Below, one piece after another: positions 53,072 to 63,315 of a stretch of 64,000 nucleotides of DNA (positions within the stretch are counted from its first letter, which is position 1; the number at the start of each line of letters is the position of its first letter). A model generated the notes under the pieces. That model searched no databases. It worked only from the letters and a program-made list of their open reading frames with translations, and had not been told where the DNA came from. The translations under genes and the position numbers were made by a program. This DNA comes from Nereocystis luetkeana (lineage: Eukaryota > Sar > Phaeophyceae > Laminariales > Laminariaceae). The stretch is from positions 10,511,601 through 10,575,600 of the forward strand of contig JARUPZ010000009.1 in NCBI GenBank assembly GCA_031213475.1, read 5' to 3'.

Positions 53072-54340
53072 CGCGCCGCAAATTAAGCTAGAACGTTCAA
53101 ACCGTTCGCGAGAAACGCAGCCTTAAGGAAAAGAAATCAAAGACCCGTTGGAAAAACCAGTGCCACGGCGATAGAGGTTACCACATGCCCAAGAAAAGGA
53201 GTGGTACACACACGGGGTACGAGGCAATTGGGGCTATTGCTTCCAACCATGGTTGACTCGGTCTGACTGACTGACGGTCGGCGTTACTGGTTGTAGTCGT
53301 CATTTGTCTCGTAGACAGCAGTAGTGACTCTCAACCATTGTCTCGAAGGCACCAAAGTTTTTGAATCGCATCGATTTTTTTATCGTGTACGATAGAGGTT
53401 GCTTCTGTTGCTGATTGCTCTTGGTGGTCTAAAACTGAATCACCACGGAGGCTTCTGTAATTCGGGCGCACGACGTACTAGGGCTCACACTAACGAGTTG
53501 TTTTTCAAAATGATATATCGCCAACATTTGTTTCGTTCGATTTGGTTTGAATCTGATTGGTCGAAAAGTGAATTACCAAGCAGGCATTTTGACTCGAGAT
53601 TTGTTAAAAACGAAGTAAAAGTTAATTCTTCAAGAAGTCTTTCGGGCGTCTTTTGCTTTTTGTGGTATATTCAATTTGGGGAGTTTGTCCCACTCGACGT
53701 GGCATGTTCCTGAAACCGAAGCAAGCCACGCAAACTTGAGCGGTGTCGTCGGCTGCTTCGTAGGTGGGATCCACCATTCCCGAGAGACAGGGCCCTCGGA
53801 GCAGCCGCAGCGCGAGGTCCGACGCCCCCTAGCACAGAGTCGACCACCCGCGGCTCCTCAAAATTTGCAAGGCCGTCGCAAACCCAGTTTTTCCTCCCTC
53901 TCTTGCCTCGCAAACCACACGAGCACCGACCAGGTCACGACTTTGCTCAGAAGTTTGATCGCTGCAACCCCGTCGCTGCTGCCTGCGTGGGGCTTCGGGA
54001 CTGCGCCAGCCACCCAAGACATCCCAAGAACGATAGATAACCTCTTCGGCGATGCCGGCTGAAACAATGGGCTTCTGACCGCGGCGCCCCGGGGAGGACG
54101 CTGGCTGTCGCTTGCCTCGTTGGTTGCCCTCGGGTGTTCGTTGACCGTTGCGCGTTCTTCGAGTTTTTCAGCGAAAAACGCTATTCCTCGATAGGACAGA
54201 GGACCGAAAGGCGTGTTTCTTCACGAAATTATGTTCCAATCAAAACCAAAATCATTTTTTCCTATTCTATTGTCATAACAACCGTCTTTTTTTCCCTTTA
54301 GAACCGCAGACCCTAGAGGAGATTTGATTCAACTCGATGT
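53072..54340. other. unassigned, GC-rich in its second half
   Basis: 53670-54070 has open frames on both strands (for example 53676-54062 on +) without recognised domains. No family element was found. It is one of the longer element-free stretches outside 30-36.7 kb. Confidence 0.4.
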
Positions 54341-54344
54341 GCGT

Positions 54345-54450
54345 GTGTTTTCAGATGAAACCGTCCTTTCTACCCGTGAACATGTACAAGTAGCACAACC
54401 AGTGTCCGTGCCGATTCTTCCATCCTATTGGTAGAAATATACAAGGTCTG
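54345..54450 (+). repeat. RepH copy with two TA micro-insertions
   Basis: GAAACCGTCCTTTCTACCCG, GCACAACCAGTGTCCGTGCC and GATTCTTCCATCC. Compared with 39131, CAAG plus TA is gained at 54387-54392 and TTGG plus TA at 54428-54433. Confidence 0.68.
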
Positions 54451-54469
54451 TGGTAACAAAACTACTTCC

Positions 54470-55585
54470 TGGTATAATAATACGACCCAGCAGCACAGCA
54501 GAGAGACAGTAAATACATTGTCGTGCAGCGATCAGTTCTGCTATCATGAGTGGCAGGTACGTGGTTTACCGATGTGGACGCAAACCTCGTTTTTTTCCCA
54601 CCAAATCGAATCGATTTTTTGAAGAAAACATACAACGATTGAAAACCGTTTCAAGGTGGACCCCGCCAAACCCTCCCATCACAAAAATTGCACGTACGGG
54701 TTTCCGACATGCGTGGAGGCGTCCCCCACCAAGGGCCGGCACAAATATATCCCGAAACCCCAATTTTCTTGCTAATCGCACGGTGCGTGTTTCGGGCGTT
54801 TTTCGAGGTATCAAAACATCCTTGCCGTGTTACTGGATTCACGCGAGGGCCACACGAGACTCCTGTAGATAATAAGACAAGAGCGCTACCTGCCTGAGGT
54901 TCCAGTGGTAAGTTTTTTTCGAAATCTCAAGACACAATGAGACGCCAACCCTCCCCCCCCGACCCCCGCCTCTAACGATATGAAACCTTTGTCTCGAACA
55001 AAAACACTTCTTTTTTTTTCTTCTTCTTCTTCTTTTTTCAAAATCGGTTGGTCACTCGGAACTTTTACAGAAAAAAAACGGTCCCTGGCTGCGTCGATAC
55101 TCCCCACATCCTCTACTGATGTCGATTGAAATGCTGCGTGTGTTGCGGAAAAGGCTGCCGGACCTGGGGAGCACCGGCCTAGAACCGCGTGTGTGCTGTC
55201 TGGTTCGATGCGAAGACTCGACGGCAACAAACACACAAGCACGGCTACGGCGCTACGTACGGAGTGTGAGATGCTTTCTTCCTATTTTTTTTTTTTGGTG
55301 TGCGTGGAGTGCCATGCGCCTCCGTTCTGCCGTGTGTTCTCCGCCCCCAGCAGACACGGCGATCACGAGACGGCGAGACAACAGGCACCTTCCTCCACGT
55401 GTGTACCCACGTCCCACCGGTGACCACGGCCGCGTACGGGGTACGATACATGCCTACGCGAAAAGTTGCCATCGCCCGTTTTGCGCCCGAAGCACTCCCA
55501 CCCGCCCAACCATCGTTGGTGCCGTTGTTGTTTGTGTTGTTCTAGAAATGAAGCCCCGTCCTGGTGTACAAAACCGCTTGATTGA
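54470..55585. other. unassigned spacer
   Basis: A pyrimidine-rich (TTC) patch lies at 55015-55038. Several open frames of 60-190 codons overlap in both strands with no recognised domain. Confidence 0.4.
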
Positions 55586-55589
55586 CCCC

Positions 55590-55687
55590 ATTTACTGTAG
55601 TACTGGAGTCCCGTTTTGGGGACAAAGCAGTCAAAAATTGCAAGTAGTTTTGTCCCCAAAACGGGTCTGTGGTTCTGGAAGGGTTGG
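55590..55687. mobile_element. Fam2 MITE
   Basis: CTGTAGTACTGGAGTCCCG to CGGGTCTGTGGTTCTGGAAG, diverged outer arms. A further CCCCAAAACGG fragment lies at about 55718. Confidence 0.75.
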
Positions 55688-55857
55688 TTGAGACCCAAGA
55701 CTTCGAGTGGGTTTTGCCCCCCCAAAACGGCTGCGCTGTTCTCGAAACGGGGCTGGCAGTTCCAAAGGAGAGTCGAGACGGGCGTCGCCTGTTCTGTTTT
55801 TGATCGTTCCGTGGTCACGCGACGGACCCGATCGCACGACAGGCTCCAATAACTTCT

Positions 55858-55896
55858 GTGCGCGCGCGCGCGCGCGTGCGTGTGTGTGTGTGTGTG
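55858..55896 (+). repeat. (CG)n(TG)n alternating tract
   Basis: About 8 CG then about 10 TG units, strictly alternating purine and pyrimidine. A Z-DNA-prone sequence. Confidence 0.92.
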
Positions 55897-55922
55897 TTTT
55901 CACATTATTGACGGACTACTAC

Positions 55923-56028
55923 TCTTGCTCACGTACCCTGTTAAGGTGTTTGCCCACTGAGCTATAGGGGTAAAATATCAGTACAAGACCGATCGATTAC
56001 CCAGCCCAGGGTAGTCCTTGTAGCACTC
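55923..56028 (-). repeat. tRNA-derived fragment (A-box half)
   Basis: On the minus strand CCCCTATAGCTCAGTGGGCA contains a canonical A box (TAGCTCAGTGGG). No B box is seen. The downstream part GATCGATTACCCAGCCCAGG is shared with 56178-56302. Confidence 0.6.
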
Positions 56029-56177
56029 TCCGCCCCCCCTAAACGGCGGGATCTTTGGGGGCGTCGGAACCGTATACGTCCGTACGCTGACCTACCCGCT
56101 TCGTTTCATTACCTGGAGAACCAGGGAGATGTGTGTGTGTGTGTGTTTTTAGGCACGCGCAAGCGTTTTCCATAAAA

Positions 56178-56302
56178 GAAACGATCGAAGTGAGGTTCGA
56201 ACCCGTGACTTGGACGACGTCAAACGTGAAGGTGTTATCCTCTGAGTTTTAGGGGCAAAAGATCGATCGATTACCCAGCCCAGGGTAATCCTTATAGCAT
56301 AC
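56178..56302 (-). repeat. tRNA-derived fragment with A and B boxes
   Basis: On the minus strand CCCCTAAAACTCAGAGGATA (A-box-like) and GGGTTCGAACCTC (B box) are about 50 bp apart. The T-arm does not pair well, so I do not call a tRNA gene. GATCGATTACCCAGCCCAGG repeats the 55990 segment. Probably a SINE head in two copies about 250 bp apart. Confidence 0.6.
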
Positions 56303-56345
56303 CCATCGAGACCCAGCAAGTGGCGTTGTCCTTGCTATTAATAGC

Positions 56346-56466
56346 ACGGGGGACTGTAGTTGATAGGACCTAATATTGTTAGTAAAAACGGTTAAATATA
56401 TACCTGGTAGGTTTTTTATGTATACCAGAGGTCCTACCAGTATTAACTACGGTCCCCCCGTAATAG
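56346..56466. mobile_element. Fam1 MITE with two micro-insertions
   Basis: ACGGGGGACTGTAGTTGATA to CTACGGTCCCCCCGTAA. CCTGG plus TA lies at 56403-56409 and CCAG plus TA at 56437-56442, each splitting consensus sequence at a TA. TATTAATA lies just upstream at 56336. Confidence 0.92.
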
Positions 56467-56519
56467 TTATTCACCGGTTCACCAACTAATCACCACCGGC
56501 ATTACAATAGTCGGACTAC

Positions 56520-56900
56520 CGCAATACTTAGTTCGTCGTTTCCCAGAGGCAGGGGCCGAATATCCGACTTGGTGGGTTTCCATGCGCGTAGGAGAGATTG
56601 TTGAATGCGGGGATACGTTTTTTTTTTCTTGCTTCGGTGGGCTAGTCCGCCCCCTTCGCTCGCACCGCCGAGAAAAGGCTGAGGGGGGCTGGCTGGTTCG
56701 GCTCTCTTCGCGATTTTGGTTCGGCCATAATAAGGGAGCCTGGCCACCTGCTGGCTTCGCCATCCGACGCGCCGACTTAAAGTCAGTTCCTAATGGTTGG
56801 CGAACCGCGCCCCCTACTTCCGGATTCGTTCGTTGTCGTGGAATCTTTCGGACTCTAAAGGTCATTCGCAAAATTGTGAGAGCGCGTATCGTTGATTGAT
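56520..56900. other. unassigned GC-rich segment
   Basis: Open on both strands (56479-56946 minus, 56582-56899 plus). No recognised domain. Confidence 0.35.
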
Positions 56901-57086
56901 ATCGTGGACGCAACTCAACTCGACGCGAGTCAAGGGCATGATCCAACCCAGCGGCTTGCTTTCAGCTGCACCGTCGTGTGCTGCCCGAGTCTGTAGCCGT
57001 CGTTTCCTCTGTGTGGAGTGTGGGCATGCCCATGTATTCGGCTCTGAAAGAGAGAGGAATTTCATGCCGTGTTTGATGCCACCTCG

Positions 57087-57175
57087 TGTAGGACCCTAGT
57101 CCCTTTAGGGGGGCAAATCCCTCGGAATTAGACTGGTTTGTCCCCAAATCGGGACTGCAGTACTAAAAGGGTTAA
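57087..57175. mobile_element. Fam2 MITE
   Basis: TGTAGGACCCTAGTCCC to GGGACTGCAGTACTAAAAGG with TTAA at the right (57172-57175). The centre is GGAATTAGACTGG. Confidence 0.83.
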
Positions 57176-57903
57176 TACTACTCTTCTGTAGTATCCTTTA
57201 TTTCGATATTATAGCATACCCTGGTACATGATAATTCAGCATTATTGATAGTACAGCAATAACCCTAACCGTGAGCCGCAATCTAAAATCTGATCAACCA
57301 TTGTTTATCAGCACTTCTTATAGGCCCTTTGTCTCTCATATCCAGATTTTTATATTTTTATTTAAATCAGGAAACGAGAGCTGTGAGATCTTGGAATAGT
57401 CCTTCAACCATAGTAGTAGTGTCGTATACTTCCGTCGTCAACTCTGCTGCTGCTGTGCCTGGGTACAGAGTACACAATAATTATTGGAAATTAGAAATTA
57501 ATCGTAGTAAAAAATGAACGATTTTCGATCCCAATAACGCCTATTTATATTGCCACTGCTGCTGTTGCAGAGCAATATGCTTCCAGGAAATTTCTTCGAT
57601 TCCGAGGCGTGACGCACAGCAGCAGTACTCAACGATTAATATTATTAATTTACCAAGTGACAAGCAATGATCATGATTCTGGCTGCTGTCGTACGGACGA
57701 GTGCCCTATCGAAGATGATGTATTGGATGGCTTCGAAATCGCAAGACGCAGCACTGCTCGCTTCTGCTGCTGGTGCTGCTGGTGCCGTTTGTTCGTTCTC
57801 TTTTCGAAGTATCATTTACCAGGTACCAGGTATTTATTGCATACCGGATATGTTTTCTCTCGATGCAACATGTTTGCATATTTGTATTTTCCCCCCTTTG
57901 GTA

Positions 57904-58009
57904 CTATTACGGGGGACCATAGTTAATACCTATTGCCTCCACAAAAACCTGTATATTTACCTTTTTTTACTGACAATATTTGGTCCTATTACTATGGTCC
58001 CCCGTAATA
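57904..58009. mobile_element. Fam1 MITE with small deletions
   Basis: TA-TTACGGGGGACCATAG to ACTATGGTCCCCCGTAA-TA. GGAC after GTTAATA and one A in the right arm are missing. Confidence 0.93.
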
Positions 58010-58049
58010 ATAGGACGTACCTGGTACGAAGCCAAGGTAGCTATATCAA

Positions 58050-58128
58050 CCGTTTTAGGGCCGCAGTCCCGTGTTCGGGTAAAACACTCGGAATTGGTGT
58101 GGTTTGTTCCCAAAACGGGACTGCAGGA
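58050..58128. mobile_element. Fam2 MITE, right end lost
   Basis: CCGTTTTAGGGCCGCAGTCC to AAAACGGGACTGCAGG, then unrelated sequence. Confidence 0.75.
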
Positions 58129-58430
58129 AGTGTACTGCAAGGGTCAAAACGACGTTTGTGTTATTTGTATACGAGTATTCAAAAACACATTTCCACCGAT
58201 CAACATCGCTCTTTTTGCTTTACATAATATATATTCACCAGGTACATGTCCTGCTCAAGCATACCACTCTCTCCCGGACAATCCGAACCGTTTACCGTGA
58301 ATACCTGTGGTATCAAAATGCCAGTATATGAACACTGGTACGTGAGGGGCAGCAGTACTCGTGTGCCAGGTATGTATCTTGTTTGATACGCTTTTGCTTG
58401 GATACGTTCTCACGCGATTATTGTGTCGTC

Positions 58431-58431
58431 G

Positions 58432-58483
<52 letters not shown>

Positions 58484-58490
58484 GTTGTTG
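58431..58490 (+). repeat. (TTG)n microsatellite
   Basis: About 19 units with one TGTG interruption. The reading frame starting near 58423 gives a Leu run. Confidence 0.94.
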
Positions 58491-58728
58491 TTTGTTGATG
58501 TCATACGAGTACCTGTTGTTAGCTTCCCTCTGCAGTGAGTCGTTCTTACGTATCTATCTATCCGTGGCTTTGTGGCCTCCGCCGGCTTCCAACTTCCCTA
58601 TCGTTACATATATATTTCACGTATTGTGTCTTATTTTTCTCGTGATGAAGCAAAACCTTTTGTTCGTTTCTTTTCTTGCAAATAACCCTCAACATCCCGC
58701 AACCAACCCACACGCGTGCGTGCGCTTG

Positions 58729-58746
58729 GGGTTGGGGTTGGGGTAC
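58729..58746 (+). repeat. (GGGGTT)3 motif
   Basis: Three GGGG runs separated by TT. It resembles a telomere-type unit but is only three units long and internal. Confidence 0.7.
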
Positions 58747-58846
58747 GGACAGACCCTGTAGCCCCTCCCCCCCGGAAAGTCAAAGGCGCTTCCTCTCTTC
58801 GCGCCCCCGGGCTTGTTGATGATTTGATTGGTGTTTAGTTTTCGCT

Positions 58847-58896
58847 GACCCCCGTCCTGGACGGGGGTCGATTGACCCCCGTCCTGGACGGGGGTC
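58847..58896. repeat. two tandem perfect hairpins
   Basis: GACCCCCGTCC-T-GGACGGGGGTC occurs at 58847-58869 and again at 58874-58896, separated by GATT. Each has 11-bp arms with a single-base centre. Confidence 0.93.
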
Positions 58897-58915
58897 AGAT
58901 CGGCAAAAAAAATAA

Positions 58916-59021
58916 ATCACGGGAGGCCATAGTAAATAGGGACCGAATATTGTCAGTAAACATAGATGAATGTATTTGTTTGTGTGTACCATAGGTCCTA
59001 TTTGCTATGGTCCCCCGTAAC
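58916..59021. mobile_element. Fam1 MITE
   Basis: ACGGGAGGCCATAGTAAATA to TGCTATGGTCCCCCGTAA. It starts about 20 bp after the hairpin pair. Confidence 0.9.
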
Positions 59022-59184
59022 AGTACCTGGTATATATACTCATCCGTACCATTCAGTAGTATGTACCAGGTATACAGCATAAGTGGCCCCTCTATTCTGG
59101 TATTGTCTGTGCATGCGCCAGCCAATAATAACGGCGCTATATCTTGCGGGGACAGGCACCATTAGTAGCACACTGCCATACTGG

Positions 59185-59281
59185 CTAACCCCTTTAAGAC
59201 CTCAGTCCCGCTTTGGGGACAATTTACTTATAATTTGAGTAGTTTTTCCCATGTATGGGATTGCGGTCCTAAAAGGGTGAA
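59185..59281. mobile_element. Fam2 MITE
   Basis: CTAACCCCTTTAAGACCTCA to GGGATTGCGGTCCTAAAAGG. The right inner arm is diverged (CCCATGTATGGGA). Confidence 0.83.
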
Positions 59282-59434
59282 TCAATCCCACCAGTGCCAA
59301 GCGGCACTACAGCGAACAAACGGCACTATAGAGATACCGCTACTACTGCTATGCACCGTATGGAACTTACGTGATGAACGCCCGACTGCTGCCGGAGTTG
59401 TCTCTGTTTGGAGTTGGAACGGTGCTCCCGATCT

Positions 59435-59519
59435 CGGAAGGGTACGCGTGGTCAACGGTCAAATGACTACATAAGGCAAGCGACGTATAGGTGCGGTCCC
59501 CCCCCCCCCCCCCCCCCCC
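59435..59519 (+). repeat. RepE left part with poly(C)
   Basis: CGGAAGGGTACGCGTGGTCA, ACGGTCAAATGACTAC and GGCAAGCGACGTATAGG, then 22 C at 59498-59519. Confidence 0.62.
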
Positions 59520-59540
59520 GTAGTACCTTTTTATGTGGAA

Positions 59541-59860
59541 GGAAGTCCGCCTCGCGAGAGGTTCTCTCTATTAATAGCAGAGGTTGCATCTCATTCTTCC
59601 TGCGACTCGCTCTTTTGACACCTCGCGGCGGTTCGCGCTTGGTGCGGGCAATGTCTCCTTGGTCTGTGAAAACCCGACGCTGCTCCGTTCCGGCGTGGTA
59701 GGGAAGCGAGGGTCTGTGGTCTTACGGCTATTATATGGTCATGCATGACACAAGGAATCCCCCCCCCCCCCCCCCCCCCCCTCCGAAGGGTGTATGGGCA
59801 CACGACTACGGTCATGCATGGCATGAAAGCTCCCCCCCCCCCCCTCCCTGTCAAAGAGGA
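59541..59860 (+). repeat. RepE repeat with two poly(C) runs
   Basis: GAAGTCCGCCTCGCGAGAGG, TGCGACTCGCTCTTTTGACA, GGTGCGGGCAATGTCTCC and GGTCATGCATGACA, then 23 C at 59759-59781. A second ACACGACTACGGTCATGCAT block and another C run follow. TATTAATA at 59569-59576 is absent from the 3040 copy. Confidence 0.66.
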
Positions 59861-59877
59861 CCAACGAGCAAGCTTCT

Positions 59878-59910
59878 TTACGTACGTACGTACGTACGCA
59901 CGTACGTACG
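59878..59910 (+). repeat. (ACGT)n tract
   Basis: About eight ACGT units with one GCACGT change. Confidence 0.9.
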
Positions 59911-59999
59911 GTGACACCACTACTCTCTCGCGATCACCCCCCGCCTCTGTTTTCTACATCGTCGTCACGATCTCGATTCACACCGCCGAACACCCAACC

Positions 60000-60050
60000 A
60001 TCACCATCACCACCACCACCACCACCACCACCACCACCACCACCACCACA
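60000..60050 (+). repeat. (CAC)n triplet repeat
   Basis: About 15 CAC units after CCATCACCAT. Confidence 0.94.
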
Positions 60051-60269
60051 GCCATCTCTGACGACGTGCTTGCGTGGTCCTTCCCGGTCTGAACAGCACC
60101 GAACAGACACCGGTAGGGCTGCTGTGAGCTGGCTCGACTGTTGGTCAGCGACCAGTGTTCTCAGTTGGCCTCGGTAGGTTTTACATACAGTCATACAGTC
60201 GATTGCGGGCGATAATTTTGCGGAATTGTGCGCCTTTTGCATCCGAGAGTCGCGTTTTTTTCCTTGTGC

Positions 60270-60393
60270 TATTACGGGGGACCATAGTTAATAGGACCTA
60301 TGGTAAACACAGAAACCTATATATTTCCGTATTTTCACTAATAATATAAATATTCATATTTGTTCCTATTTTACTCACAGGCCCCCCGCAATA
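60270..60393. mobile_element. Fam1 MITE, right arm rearranged
   Basis: The left arm is perfect. The right centre carries extra AATATAAATATTCATAT, and the arm is decayed to TTTTACTCACAGGCCCCCCG. Confidence 0.85.
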
Positions 60394-60442
60394 TTATATA
60401 CTCTGTACGTATATATTAATAGTAAATGTTGAAGATAAGTTC

Positions 60443-60508
60443 GGTTGACCCTTTCAGAACTACAGCGGAGTGGTTCGTCCTCAAATCGGCAGTGCAGTCC
60501 TCAGCGCT
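60443..60508. mobile_element. Fam2 MITE with internal deletion
   Basis: GTTGACCCTTTCAGAACTAC joins GGAGTGGTTCGTCCTCAAAT and GCAGTGCAGTCC. About 30 bp of the left inner arm are missing. Confidence 0.65.
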
Positions 60509-60888
60509 TTTTAGTTGGCATACCTCACCACGCCCAACTATTAATACTATACTATTAATAGTAATAATCATACGAATTATCTCTGGTATTATTAGTCAGT
60601 CGTCAGGTCTAACCAACTATTGATAACAGCCCCGGTCAACAATGAAGCGAACGAAGATTTCGGAATCCTCTCCTATTTACAGCGGTCTGGTGCGCGCGGG
60701 GTAGAGGGGTGTGTGGCGTGGAGTGTACGGAAAATGTTTTGATAGTCGAAGTCGTCGTATCACACGAGGCGTCCGAAGACTATCTTCACGTCGTGTGTGT
60801 GCGTTCGGTGTTTCGGTGTGTCTTTCGTTCGTGTTCCCGTGCTCGACGGAAGTACCATCGATTTTGGACACGCGCGATGTCTACCCAT

Positions 60889-61249
60889 GGTCGCCCCGGT
60901 GGTTCAAGTGGTTAACCTCGAATTCTACTTGTTTGAGTCCTGGGTTCGAGCCCCAGGAGGGTCGGACTTTGACTTTATTTGCAAAAATAAAAAAATAAAA
61001 AAGGATTCAATTGTTGAGAGCGCCTTGCAGCGTGGGTAGGCACAAATCGATGCGAGTCGACGAGGGAAGAAAAGGCTGAAATCTTCTCGCGATAAAAAAA
61101 AAATGAAGGCACGTACCGTAGCGGGAAGGGGGGAGAAGAGCCTGCTATGTGACCCCGGATCTGAGTTACGAGTTGGAAGGAGAGAGAGAAGAAGATGTGC
61201 GAAGATAATGAATGGGATGAGAAAAAAATAAATAAAAAAATAAAAAAAT
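60889..61249 (+). mobile_element. SINE-A, full length
   Basis: The head starts GGTCGCCCCGGTGGTTCAAG. The T-arm pairs CTGGG with CCCAG around TTCGAGC, and the D-arm pairs GGTT with AACC, but no acceptor stem is seen. The tail is A-rich with T interruptions. ATGG flanks both ends. Confidence 0.92.
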
Positions 61250-61337
61250 GGAGGCCACCTGAATACCATCTCCACCCTCGGCCACTCGAGCCCAGCGTCG
61301 TCATGGAATTCGCGAAAGCCAATATGTCGGTGTACAG

Positions 61338-61446
61338 TATTACGGGGGACCATAGTTAATAGGACCTAAGGTACATACAAAATCCTATATATTTACCTAT
61401 TTTTACCAACACTAGTTGGTCCTATTAACTACGGTCCCCCGTAAAT
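61338..61446. mobile_element. Fam1 MITE
   Basis: TA-TTACGGGGGACC to CTACGGTCCCCCGTAA. The centre has ACACTAGTTGGTCC. Confidence 0.93.
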
Positions 61447-61567
61447 AGTACCAGGTGGTTGGACTTTATTTTACCAGGGAGTGGTTCCGCTCACAACAAC
61501 CGTGTTCTGCTGCTGCTGTGCCGGTGCACTGTTGCGAGAGACCAACAGCAGCAGCACGGAGCTACCA

Positions 61568-61662
61568 TGACGGGGGATAGGACCCAATTTTGTTAGTAAA
61601 AATGATTAAATATATAGGTTTTCATGTATACCATAGGTTCCATTAACTATGGTCCCCCGAAA
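61568..61662. mobile_element. Fam1 MITE with left-arm deletion
   Basis: GACGGGGGATAGGACCCAAT lacks the CCATAGTTA part of the arm. The right arm ACTATGGTCCCCCGAAAT is present. Confidence 0.87.
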
Positions 61663-62033
61663 TATATATTAATAATAACAATAATAGCGATTTTACACTT
61701 GGAGGACTCCAGAAAGAAAAACGTCTCCTCCGAAAACGCGATTGTGAAAATTCTCCCACGGCCACGTTAGCCCGTTCTTTTTCTGCACGGAGCAACAACA
61801 GCAGAGCAGACAGAACGTACTTTTTTCGAATTCACTGCAAGATGCATTCCGAAGGACACTGTTTACTTTTATCTATATACGAGTATGGTTAATTATGTAC
61901 CGCTCTGTAACGATTTATGGTTAGCTTTAGGATGCTATTATAGCGTTCAACAAAAAACGTTTTTTTTTGTGGTGACGGATACTTCCATGCTCATTTTATA
62001 CTCGTGTAATAAGTATCTGGTTATTCATCATAC

Positions 62034-62351
62034 GGTCGCCCCGGTGGTTCAAGTGGTTAACCTCGAATTCTACTTGTTTGAGTCCTGGGTTCGAGCCCTA
62101 GGAGGGTCGGACTTTGACTTTATTTGCAAAAATAAAAAAAGGGATTCAATTGTTGAGAGCGCCTTGCAGCGTGGGTAGGCACAATTCGATGCGAGTCGAC
62201 GAGGGAAGAAAAGGCTGAAATCTTCTCGCGATAAAAAATGAAGGCACGTACCGTAGCGGGAAGGGGGGAGAAGAGCCTGCTATGTGACCCCGGATCTGAG
62301 TTACGAGTTGGAAGGAGAGAGAGAAGAAGATGTGCGAAGATAATGAATGGG

Positions 62352-62386
<35 letters not shown>
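62034..62386 (+). mobile_element. SINE-A, full length
   Basis: The head is nearly identical to 60889 (B box GGTTCGAGCCC). It ends in an A run of about 32 at 62355-62386, which abuts the tail of an opposed SINE-B. Confidence 0.92.
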
Positions 62387-62387
<1 letters not shown>

Positions 62388-62389
<2 letters not shown>

Positions 62390-62741
62390 TCACAATTTGT
62401 TTTTTTATTTTTTAGCCATCACTTTTGCTTTCCAGGCTAACTCGTAGGAGGTTTTACCCTCAGCGATCTTCTGGACGAGCCGTGGTCACAGGTGTCGTCC
62501 CTTCTCCCCCCCGGCACGTGTCTTCATTTTTATCGCGCATGTATAGGGTTCATTCAGCATTCCCGCTGCTCGTCGATTTTCATCCGGAATGTAGCTTAAC
62601 TCACGCTCTCGCGCTTTCCGCCAATCAATTTTTTTATGCAAGAAAAAGTCCCTATTAATAGGAGCATGCACTCGGTGGGACTTGAACCCACGAAATTGAT
62701 CTTGATGGGCTCGCGGACCACCTACCAAGCCACCGGGGACG
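62388..62741 (-). mobile_element. SINE-B, full length, with TTAA micro-insertion
   Basis: The minus-strand head ends at 62741 and the tail reaches 62388. TTAA plus TA at 62655-62660 is absent from the copy at 42178 (CCCTACGAGC). TGTA is also gained near 62543. Confidence 0.9.
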
Positions 62742-62753
62742 CCGGCTTATATA

Positions 62754-62862
62754 CATTACGGGGGGCCATAGTTAATAGGACCTATGGTATCCTCAATAAC
62801 CTTTATATTTAACCATTTTTACTAACACCATTTGGTCCTACTTACTATGGCCCCCCGTAATA
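62754..62862. mobile_element. Fam1 MITE
   Basis: ATTACGGGGGGCCATAGTTA to TTACTATGGCCCCCCGTAAT. Full length. Confidence 0.93.
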
Positions 62863-63315
62863 GATACTTGTATAACCAAGACAACACACAGACTGAAATG
62901 AAGAACGGCACAAAAAAAACGTCAATAATTCTAAGTTCGTTCGAATACTCGCATGCGAGTACGAGTGTACCGTCCGCGAAAGTGCAGTCGTAAATTGGGT
63001 AACTTTTCAGCTCTACGATCGTATGCCTTTGGTACGTACGTACCTGGTATGGTTTAGGTACCCTGCATGATATATATGATACGAGGTACCAGGGTATCTA
63101 TTAATATGATCGCTCTCTGTATCAGTATACCAACCAGTATCAGAGCGTACTAATAATATTAAATATTAATACTGTATCAGTATTTTTCAGTAGACGGTCA
63201 TCAGTATTATAGCAACTATACCAACTATTATCGTTTTTATTAATGTCAGGTATTTTTAGACTTTTCGATTCTAACCAATACCTGGTGTGATAGGAAATAG
63301 TACTGACAGCAGTCC

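Noticed and set aside
53676-54062. 128-codon frame as a gene
   Set aside because: No recognisable domain, overlapping open frames on the other strand, and no splice or promoter evidence that I can judge by eye.
56479-56946. 155-codon minus-strand frame in GC-rich DNA
   Set aside because: The opposite strand is also open (56582-56899) and no domain or homologue is recognised.
58729-58746. Telomere repeat (GGGGTT)
   Set aside because: Only three units, internal, with no extension or terminal structure.
60889-60965. Functional tRNA gene
   Set aside because: D- and T-arms can pair but no acceptor stem or standard anticodon arm is evident, and the same head recurs on five copies with a conserved body and A-rich tail. 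That is a SINE.
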